Origin: CAWKZT01 sp963854565
GTDB taxonomy: Bacteria > Actinomycetota > Acidimicrobiia > Acidimicrobiales > JAHEJN01
Assembly: GCA_963854565.1 (NCBI GenBank)
Contig: CAWKZT010000077.1
Span: 1 to 8,313 of the forward strand
DNA: 8,313 nt
Direction: 5' to 3'
The position numbers were made by a program, and so were the translations under genes. This document shows positions 1 through 4,411 of the stretch, piece by piece; position 1 is the stretch's first letter, and each line of letters starts with the position of its first letter. The notes beneath the pieces were generated by a model. It did no database searches, was not told the DNA's origin, and saw nothing but the letters and a program-made list of their open reading frames with translations.

Positions 1-517
1 GTTGGCCGCAGCATCATGGCCGACCGTTGACGATTCACTTGCTGATCCCAGTGCCGTCGACCTCTTCACCCGCGCCGATGCGTTAATCGCGTTAGTCCGC
101 TCCCTCCGCTCCGAACGCAATGTTGCGCCCAAGAAGCGCATCCAGTTGCACGTGCCGGCTTCGGTTCGTTCCCTCATTGAAGCCACCGACGTTGTCGTAC
201 CCACTGCGTGTGGCGCCGACGAAATTCTCGATCTCACGGCCGACCGTCCCGCCACCGCTATCCCCATTGCCTTCGAGGGCGCCGAGATACTGGTTGCCGG
301 ACTCGTCGAAGCGGTCGACCTTGGCGCCGAACAATCCCGCCTCACCGAAGTCATAGAGAAAAAAGCCCAACAAATCGCTGGCTTCACAGGCAAGCTCAAT
401 AATCAGGGCTACGTCAACAACGCCAAACCCGAAATGGTGCAAGAGACACGCGACATGCTCGCTGCGGCCCAAGCCGATCACGATGCGGCCCAAACCGCTC
501 TCGACGCCTTAGGTTAA
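1..517 (+). CDS. valS: Valyl-tRNA synthetase, C-terminal part (partial, 5' end outside window)
   Basis: ValRS charges tRNA-Val with valine in the cytoplasm and edits misacylated threonine. Only the last 171 residues are present. The frame enters from the left edge, and the TTG at 2-4 is an internal codon, not a start. The fragment begins in the end of the helical anticodon-binding domain; the stretch LVRSLRSERNVAPKKRIQL (about residues 31-49 of the fragment) matches the conserved R-x-LRSE-x-x-x-x-P-x-K segment of ValRS. Residues about 105-170 form the typical ValRS C-terminal tRNA-arm coiled coil: an acidic, Ala/Leu/Gln-rich helix (RLTEVIEKK), then KLNNQGYVNNAKPEMVQE, equivalent to the KL-x-N-x-x-F-V-x-x-A-P-x-x-V-V-x-x-E signature, then a second helix. 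The gene ends in TAA at 515-517, overlapping the stop of the convergent mscS gene. The assignment rests on this tail alone but the signature is specific. Confidence 0.9.
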   Translation, partial: LAAASWPTVDDSLADPSAVDLFTRADALIALVRSLRSERNVAPKKRIQLHVPASVRSLIEATDVVVPTACGADEILDLTADRPATAIPIAFEGAEILVAGLVEAVDLGAEQSRLTEVIEKKAQQIAGFTGKLNNQGYVNNAKPEMVQETRDMLAAAQADHDAAQTALDALG

Positions 518-1614
518 TCTTCACCAGCTTCGACGCCAGCCAATCCAGCGGCAATGTGACGGTCAGGTGTGGTCGTGCGAATCGTCGACGAATCAGGAGA
601 CTCTCCCGGGGGGAACTCGCCCTGATTGCGGATCCACACCGTGCGTTGCGGGTAAGGAATCTCGATTCCAGCTGCATCTAGAGCTTCCTTGAGACGCAGA
701 CGCAACTCCCGCTCGACCGACCACTGCGTTGATGGTTTGGTCTTTACTACCAAGCGAATTGCCACGCCGTCAGCACCTAGATTTTGCACACCCCAAACCT
801 CGGGCGGTTCCATGATCTCGTCGCCGCCCCACTCCGGATCGGCGTACATATCGTTGGCAACCTGCTGAATAACGCCCTCAGCAAAACGCAAGTCGCAGTC
901 ATAAGCAACCTCGACATCGAGCACGGCGCGCGACCAAATCTGAGACATGTTGGCGACCCGAGTCATCTCGCCATTCGGGATATGCCACACCGTTCCGCTC
1001 ACATCGCGCAAGGTGGTCGTACGCAACGAAACCTTCTCCACGGTCCCGGTTACTTCACCGGCATCAATGATGTCGCCGACCCCAAATTGATCCTCCATCA
1101 GCATAAACAGCCCGGTCAAGAAGTCACGAACGATGGTCTGTGCACCGAAGCCGATTGCAACACCAGCGATTCCGGCGCCCGCAATTAGCGGCCCCAAATT
1201 GATACTCAACTCACCCAAGATGGTGAGCAGAGCGAAACCCCAAATGATCGCAGTAGCCAAACTGCGCAGTACAGACCCAATGGTGTTTGCTCGTTCCGAC
1301 CGTCGAACACCAGACCGCTCAGACCGCAAATAGCGACCAGCGCCGCTGCGTTGCAAACGACCTGCTGGCGCTGCGTCTTCCTCAACAATGCGCTTCACGA
1401 ATGAGTCAATCGTTCTGCCGACCAGGCGACTCACTACCAAGGCCACGAGCACTACTATCAAAATCCGTAGGGGCCGTTCGATCGCCCAGTCAGCGGCGTT
1501 TGACCAAAAATTACTGCCCGTCGCGTCGAACACCCACTCACAAACTTGCCCAGGTGATACACCACATGCCTCAGTGAGATCGGCGAGAACGGACGGTTGC
1601 AGTGCAGCAGACAT
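514..1614 (-). CDS. MscS-family small-conductance mechanosensitive ion channel
   Basis: This is a predicted inner-membrane channel that opens under membrane tension and releases solutes on osmotic downshock. From the ATG at 1614 it has 366 residues, somewhat longer than E. coli MscS (286). Hydrophobic segments are at about 48-65, 115-137 and 141-175. The last matches the pore-lining TM3: a Gly/Ala-rich run (LIAGAGIAGVAIGFGAQ, 143-159), then TGLFMLMEDQFGVGDII. The MscS beta domain follows, with GEVTGTVEKVSLRTTTLRDVSG and the hallmark IPNG at 212-215. The C-terminal alpha/beta domain runs to about 330 and a short polar tail follows. A 25-residue Arg/Ser-rich loop lies between TM1 and TM2. The frame stays open upstream to 1893, but those codons overlap modA on the other strand and do not resemble a channel. 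The start at 1614 has a TANNNT element 6 nt upstream and no Shine-Dalgarno. An ATG at 1665 is the alternative. The family is certain; the exact subfamily is not. Confidence 0.88.
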   Translation of the reverse strand: MSAALQPSVLADLTEACGVSPGQVCEWVFDATGSNFWSNAADWAIERPLRILIVVLVALVVSRLVGRTIDSFVKRIVEEDAAPAGRLQRSGAGRYLRSERSGVRRSERANTIGSVLRSLATAIIWGFALLTILGELSINLGPLIAGAGIAGVAIGFGAQTIVRDFLTGLFMLMEDQFGVGDIIDAGEVTGTVEKVSLRTTTLRDVSGTVWHIPNGEMTRVANMSQIWSRAVLDVEVAYDCDLRFAEGVIQQVANDMYADPEWGGDEIMEPPEVWGVQNLGADGVAIRLVVKTKPSTQWSVERELRLRLKEALDAAGIEIPYPQRTVWIRNQGEFPPGESPDSSTIRTTTPDRHIAAGLAGVEAGED

Positions 1615-1747
1615 AGTGCAACCGTACGGAAGTCGTGACGGTGGCTCAGGGATAGTCACGGTCATGGTGACAATCTGAACACCGGACGTCGCCCCAAACG
1701 ACAAGGCGCACTGGTGCTTGCGGCAACATCGGATACGTTGACCTCCC
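1615..1747. promoter_or_regulatory. Divergent mscS / modA promoter region with possible leaderless -10 elements
   Basis: This 133-bp gap separates two genes that point away from each other. Neither start has a recognisable Shine-Dalgarno. On the minus strand, TACGGT (1626 down to 1621) lies 6 nt before the mscS ATG. On the plus strand, TACGTT (1734-1739) lies 8 nt before the modA ATG. Both fit the TANNNT pattern and spacing of actinobacterial -10 elements that give leaderless mRNAs. No good -35 hexamer is visible for either, so the promoter calls are weak. The gap also contains a palindrome, GTCAC-N7-GTGAC (1655-1671), overlapping the alternative mscS ATG, and a second pair of 6-bp arms, CGTGAC (1634-1639) and GTCACG (1655-1660). 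Either could be an operator. No ModE-type site or molybdenum-cofactor riboswitch was recognised. Confidence 0.4.
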
Positions 1748-2494
1748 ATGAGGAAACGTTCATTGGCACCACGTTGGACGGCTATCGCTTGCCTACTCGG
1801 CCTCGTCTTAACGAGCTGCAATAGCGCTGACGAAAACCGGGTGGAGTTGTACGTCGCCGCGTCTCTAAGTGCTTCATTTGAAGAACTTGCCACAACGTTC
1901 GAGGCCGCTCACCCCGATGTCGACATCGTCATAATTGCCGCGGGAAGCCCCTCTTTGGTACGACAACTGACCGAAGGTGCCCCCGGCGAAATTCTCGCCA
2001 CGGCTAACCAAGAAACGATGGCGCAGGCAGTGGCCGCTGGAGTGGCATTTGACCCCAAGTCGTTCGCCGTGAATGCGGCCGTATTGGTCGCTGCCGCCGA
2101 CCTGACCGGCACCTCACTCGCCGAACTCGATTCACTCGTGCTCGCCGTCTGTGATCCGTCAGTCCCTTGCGGCGCCGCCGCAGTGCAACTGTTTGCCGAA
2201 CTGGACGTCACTCCAACACCGGCAACTCTCGAAACTAGCGTACGCGGGGTTCTGGCAAAGCTCTCTCTAGGCGAGGTAGACGCTGCCGTTATCTACCGGA
2301 CCGATCTCGCCGGCAGCCTCGCTGACAAAGATTTTCTTCCCTTGACCGCCGCCAACGGCGTCGCTATACCGGTGATATCTCCGATTGCGGCCACCGCCGA
2401 AGACGTGTCCGATGAAGCCCGAATGTTCCTCGCGTTCGTCATGAGTGAGGAAGCCCAAAACATCTTGACCGACTACGGTTTCGGTACGCCATGA
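1748..2494 (+). CDS. modA: Molybdate ABC transporter substrate-binding lipoprotein ModA
   Basis: This is the extracytoplasmic binding protein that captures molybdate (possibly tungstate) and delivers it to ModB. The 248 residues begin with a basic n-region (MRKRS), a hydrophobic core and the lipobox LTSC, with the acylated cysteine at position 24, so it should be membrane-anchored as in Gram-positives. The mature protein starts with the type II binding-protein pattern VELYVAASLSASFEELATTFEAAHP (about 32-56). Next come AAGSPSLVRQLTEGAPGEI (64-82), DPSVPCGAAA (136-145) and LSLGEVDAAVIYRTD (172-186), all standard ModA landmarks. The Ser39 region, Ser67 and Tyr183 are likely oxyanion contacts by family analogy. 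The length is normal. The stop overlaps the modB start (ATGA, 2491-2494), so translation is probably coupled. The ATG at 1748 is chosen because the signal peptide begins there. Substrate choice between molybdate and tungstate cannot be settled from sequence alone. Confidence 0.9.
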   Translation: MRKRSLAPRWTAIACLLGLVLTSCNSADENRVELYVAASLSASFEELATTFEAAHPDVDIVIIAAGSPSLVRQLTEGAPGEILATANQETMAQAVAAGVAFDPKSFAVNAAVLVAAADLTGTSLAELDSLVLAVCDPSVPCGAAAVQLFAELDVTPTPATLETSVRGVLAKLSLGEVDAAVIYRTDLAGSLADKDFLPLTAANGVAIPVISPIAATAEDVSDEARMFLAFVMSEEAQNILTDYGFGTP

Positions 2495-3276
2495 CCCCTC
2501 CAACTAATCCGCCTCGACTGCTTCTTATCGCTGGGGCCACCGCCCTCTTATTACTGGTGGTTCCGGTCATTGGATTGTTGCAACGTATGCCATGGTCCGC
2601 GCTTCGTGACATCTTGTCCAGCGATGCGGTCGCCGATGCCCTACGCACATCACTAGTGGTAAGTATTACCGCCACTGCGTTGGCCGTGCTTCTTGGATTG
2701 CCGCTCGCCTGGGTGCTGGCACGAGTCCCGTTACCTGGACGCCGAGTGGTGCGAGCAATCGTAATTTTGCCCATGGTCCTTCCGCCGGTGGTGGGTGGAA
2801 CTGCGTTGTTATTTGCTCTGGGACGCAACGGCCTCGTGGGCCAATGGCTTGATCAGTGGTTCGGTATTCAGCTTCCGTTCAGCACGAGCGGAGCGGTAAT
2901 TGCGGCTCTGTTTGTCTCGATGCCGTTCTTTATTGTCACGGTCGAAGCGGCGTTACACCAGGCCGGTGTTCTCCACGAAGAAGCAGCTGCAACCTTGGGC
3001 GCTTCGCCTTCACGCATCTTTTGGCGTATTACCCTCCCGGCGATTCGACCCGCCATTGCTGCCGGCGCGGCACTTACCTGGGCTCGGGCACTCGGAGAGT
3101 TTGGAGCAACCATCGCGTTTGCCGGTAACTCCCCCGGACGTACCCAGACGTTGCCGTTGGCCACCTTTGTTGCCCTAGAATCCGAACCCGAAGCGGCTCT
3201 TGCCCTCAGTCTCGTGCTCTTGGTGATCTCATTCGTTGTGCTCGTTTCGTTGCGTGATCGGTTGGCGGTGCGATGA
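2491..3276 (+). CDS. modB: Molybdate ABC transporter permease ModB
   Basis: This is the inner-membrane permease of the transporter; two copies would form the channel that receives oxyanion from ModA. The 261 residues include hydrophobic segments at about 9-30, 51-78, 88-110, 134-156, 186-207 and 236-256, giving six membrane spans. The ATPase-coupling EAA loop is clear: EEAAATLGASPSRIFWRITLP (163-183, with the invariant Gly at 170). Other ModB/CysT-type landmarks are LGLPLAWVLAR (68-78), the ILPMVLPPVVGG segment (92-103) and RALGEFGATIAFAGN (199-213), the last characteristic of molybdate permeases. The first codon overlaps the modA stop (ATGA), and its own stop overlaps modC (ATGA, 3273-3276). 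The three proteins are therefore likely made in fixed proportion from one transcript. The length is slightly above the 225-230 residues of many ModB proteins because of the N-terminus. Confidence 0.92.
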   Translation: MTPPTNPPRLLLIAGATALLLLVVPVIGLLQRMPWSALRDILSSDAVADALRTSLVVSITATALAVLLGLPLAWVLARVPLPGRRVVRAIVILPMVLPPVVGGTALLFALGRNGLVGQWLDQWFGIQLPFSTSGAVIAALFVSMPFFIVTVEAALHQAGVLHEEAAATLGASPSRIFWRITLPAIRPAIAAGAALTWARALGEFGATIAFAGNSPGRTQTLPLATFVALESEPEAALALSLVLLVISFVVLVSLRDRLAVR

Positions 3277-3923
3277 CCATTGCCACCAACACGCCGTGCC
3301 CGTCCGACATTCTTTCGGCCCCGCTCACCATCGACGGCATCATCGGTCGAGGCAGCTTCCTTCAACCCGTGGCGCTACACGTACATGCCGGCGAAACAGT
3401 GCTTGTTCGAGGGCGCAACGGCACGGGCAAAACGACGCTGTTGCGCACCATTGCTGGTCTCGAACAATTACATGCCGGCGAAATCCACATTGGTACGCGG
3501 CTCATCGACGACGCCACACCCACCGCATTCGTTGCCCCTCATCTACGACCTACCGCTATGGCGTTCCAAGAACCACGTTTGTTCGCTCATATGTCTGTGG
3601 CCAAGAATGTGGCTTTTGGTATGTCCGATGCCTCCACTCTTTCGCCCGAGTTCTGGCTGAAGCTGGTTGGTCTCAACGATTTCGCCGATGCTGCTCCCGG
3701 TGATCTCTCTGGAGGGCAGGCTCAACGGGTTGGACTGGCAAGAGCGTTGGCAACCGAACCAGCCATCTTGTTGGTGGATGAGCCCTTATCTGCGGTTGAC
3801 GACAGCATCCGCAATGACCTCCGCGAGCTCATTGCGATGCAGCCCGCCACCACGATTTGGGTCAGCCATGGAAGCCCAGACGCCCTCCCCACGGTCAGTC
3901 AAACGCTAACTTTGCACGGCTAG
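3273..3923 (+). CDS. modC: Short molybdate-type ABC transporter ATPase (ModC without TOBE domain)
   Basis: This is the cytoplasmic ATPase that powers ModB. All nucleotide-binding motifs are intact in 216 residues: Walker A GRNGTGKT (47-54), Q-loop FQEPRLFAHMSVAKNVAFG with Gln99, signature LSGGQAQRVGLARAL (145-159), Walker B ILLVDE (165-170) with catalytic Glu170, D-loop SAVDD (173-177) and switch His199 (WVSHGS). The FQE-x-RLF Q-loop wording is typical of ModC. The protein ends just after the H-loop. A typical ModC has about 350 residues, the last third being a TOBE/Mop oxyanion-binding domain that inhibits transport when molybdate is plentiful; that domain is absent here. No downstream frame looks like a detached TOBE, so this is a naturally short ATPase rather than an obvious frameshift. 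The start codon is fixed by the ATGA overlap with modB. The gene name is by operon context. Confidence 0.87.
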   Translation: MTIATNTPCPSDILSAPLTIDGIIGRGSFLQPVALHVHAGETVLVRGRNGTGKTTLLRTIAGLEQLHAGEIHIGTRLIDDATPTAFVAPHLRPTAMAFQEPRLFAHMSVAKNVAFGMSDASTLSPEFWLKLVGLNDFADAAPGDLSGGQAQRVGLARALATEPAILLVDEPLSAVDDSIRNDLRELIAMQPATTIWVSHGSPDALPTVSQTLTLHG

Positions 3924-3938
3924 CCACCCCTTCTCGGA

Positions 3939-4079
3939 TGTGGACACCTTGTGGACAGCACAGCTTTCATTGGGGATAGGAACCGAAGCAAACGTTTTCG
4001 ACAGAAATTTGGTGGATAACCCTGGGGATTACGTCGATGTCATTTGACTCCCGGCGGTTACCCCGTAGGGTTATCCGCC
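3939..4079. promoter_or_regulatory. Cluster of DnaA-box-like nonamers upstream of nrdAB
   Basis: Compared with TTATCCACA and the high-GC actinobacterial form TTGTCCACA, the following are visible. On the minus strand: GTGTCCACA (3939-3947) and CTGTCCACA (3950-3958), each one mismatch from TTGTCCACA and 11 bp apart (one helical turn); CTATCCCCA (3971-3979), two mismatches; TTATCCACC (4011-4019), one mismatch; TAATCCCCA (4023-4031), two mismatches. On the plus strand: TTATCCGCC (4071-4079), two mismatches. In E. coli, DnaA boxes upstream of nrdAB link dNTP synthesis to replication, so a similar role is plausible. None of the six is a perfect box and no replication gene is adjacent. A DnaA role is therefore inference. 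Confidence 0.45.
4011..4079. repeat. 13-bp imperfect inverted repeat with DnaA-like cores
   Basis: GGTGGATAACCCT (4011-4023) and AGGGTTATCCGCC (4067-4079) are inverted copies matching at 12 of 13 positions. The single mismatch would be a G-U pair in RNA, and the inner 10 bp (4014-4023 / 4067-4076) are perfect. The arms are separated by 43 bp. Each arm carries one TTATCC core, in opposite orientations. The right arm can instead fold locally: GGCGG (4053-4057) with CCGCC (4075-4079) and ACCC (4060-4063) with GGGT (4068-4071) around a CGTA loop. It may be a protein-binding pair of sites or part of a structured 3' region of the mod transcript. Confidence 0.6.
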
Positions 4080-4199
4080 AGTCGCTTCGGGCAACCGAAA
4101 TCTTCTAACTCCCACGGTCTTGTCGCCACTTTGTGTGATGCCAAACCACGTCGATCGTGCGAGCGAACTCCTGTAGTTCAAGATTTCTTTCCAAGGCGG

Positions 4200-4228
4200 T
4201 TGACAGCGGCGCATTACACCGCTGTAAT
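4200..4228 (+). promoter_or_regulatory. Near-consensus housekeeping (sigma-70/SigA type) promoter of nrdAB
   Basis: A perfect -35 hexamer TTGACA (4200-4205) is followed after exactly 17 bp by TGTAAT (4223-4228), one mismatch from TATAAT. Transcription should start near 4234-4236 and run into nrdA, giving a leader of about 177 nt. It is the only strong -35/-10 pair I see in the window and points toward nrdAB. The -10 hexamer is itself the right arm of a palindrome (next entry), which suggests that a repressor competes with RNA polymerase. Confidence 0.75.
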
Positions 4229-4256
4229 GGAACAACGGAAGTTACATGGTTGTAAT
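4213..4256. promoter_or_regulatory. Two tandem 16-bp palindromes, candidate repressor operators
   Basis: Box 1 is ATTACA-CCGC-TGTAAT (4213-4228), a perfect 6-bp inverted repeat covering the -10 element. Box 2 is GTTACA-TGGT-TGTAAT (4241-4256), with a perfect 5-bp TTACA/TGTAA repeat, lying at about +6 to +22 of the predicted transcript. The boxes agree at 12 of 16 positions (RTTACAYSGYTGTAAT) and their centres are 28 bp apart. Paired 16-bp boxes at an nrd promoter recall the ribonucleotide reductase repressor NrdR. However, the usual NrdR consensus (ACAC-AT-rich centre-GTGT, centres about 31-32 bp apart) does not match, so the binding protein is unknown. Confidence 0.6.
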
Positions 4257-4411
4257 TCCAGCTCTGCGGTTTAGAGCCAGAATGTTCGCACCATATAACT
4301 TCCATATTGCTGTTCGGTTCCCACCGGGGTTCCCCAGCAATTCGGGCAGGACGGTTTTACCGTCCTGCATCTTGGTCCCCAAATTCGGGGACCTCATCTG
4401 AGGGGATTCAC
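4235..4411 (+). ncRNA. Structured 5' leader of nrdAB (candidate cis-regulatory RNA)
   Basis: From the predicted start to the nrdA GTG, several helices can be drawn by eye. P1: GCTCT/AGAGC (4261-4265 / 4273-4277). P2: ATTGCTG/CAGCAAT (4306-4312 / 4335-4341), enclosing a CGGT/ACCG mini-hairpin (4315-4318 / 4323-4326). P3: GCAGGACGGT/ACCGTCCTGC (4346-4355 / 4359-4368), a perfect 10-bp stem with a TTT loop. P4: GGTCCCC/GGGGACC (4374-4380 / 4387-4393) with loop AAATTC. The ribosome-binding GAGG (4400-4403) can pair with CCTC (4392-4395), whose first two bases belong to P4, so P4 and the SD-masking pairing exclude each other. P3 has no T-run after it, so it is not a standard terminator. I do not recognise a known riboswitch class. 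The helices are seen directly; a switching role is inference. Confidence 0.5.
4400..4405 (+). promoter_or_regulatory. Shine-Dalgarno deciding the nrdA GTG start
   Basis: GAGGGG lies 6 nt before GTG at 4412. It supports the GTG start over the upstream ATG at 4307, whose extra 35 codons would run through the hairpins of the leader and have no family-like sequence. Its GAGG can be masked by CCTC at 4392-4395. Confidence 0.75.

Larger units (their letters stand above)
3924..4411 (+). other. 488-bp non-coding region between modC and nrdA
   Basis: No convincing gene lies here. Two small open frames (4044-4274 on plus, 4105-4305 on minus) have no recognisable protein signature and lie across the promoter and inverted repeats. 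No intrinsic terminator with a T-run follows modC, so modABC transcription may run on or end by another route. The first part (3939-4079) carries DnaA-box-like sequences and a long inverted repeat. At 4080-4199 I see nothing firm. The last part (4200-4411) contains the nrdAB promoter, paired palindromes and a structured leader. Each is listed separately. Confidence 0.75.

Noticed and set aside
514..1893. Extended 459-residue reading of the mscS frame starting at 1893
   Set aside because: The extra 93 codons lie opposite modA and its promoter and contain no channel-like sequence; the ATG at 1614 fits the family and promoter spacing better.
3939..4079. Chromosomal replication origin
   Set aside because: The boxes are imperfect, there is no adjacent dnaA, dnaN or rpmH and no clear AT-rich unwinding stretch; regulation of nrdAB is the simpler reading.
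4165..4179. GAAC-N7-GTTC as a LexA (SOS) box upstream of nrdAB
   Set aside because: Actinobacterial LexA sites have a 4-bp spacer between GAAC and GTTC; the 7-bp spacer and lack of extended symmetry do not fit.
4044..4274. Small plus-strand open frame (76 codons) in the modC-nrdA gap
   Set aside because: It spans the nrdAB promoter and palindromes, has no ribosome-binding site and no recognisable protein signature.
4105..4305. Small minus-strand open frame (66 codons) in the same gap
   Set aside because: Same reasons: no ribosome-binding site, no family signature, overlaps regulatory sequence.
4291..4307. CCATAT direct repeat (4291-4296, 4302-4307) as an NrdR box or promoter element
   Set aside because: Only the left half resembles the NrdR consensus, it is not palindromic, and it lies within the predicted transcript; a short AT-rich repeat can arise by chance.
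4307..4411. 35-residue N-terminal extension of NrdA from the ATG at 4307
   Set aside because: It has no Shine-Dalgarno, runs through several hairpins, and the GTG at 4412 has a well-spaced GAGGGG.
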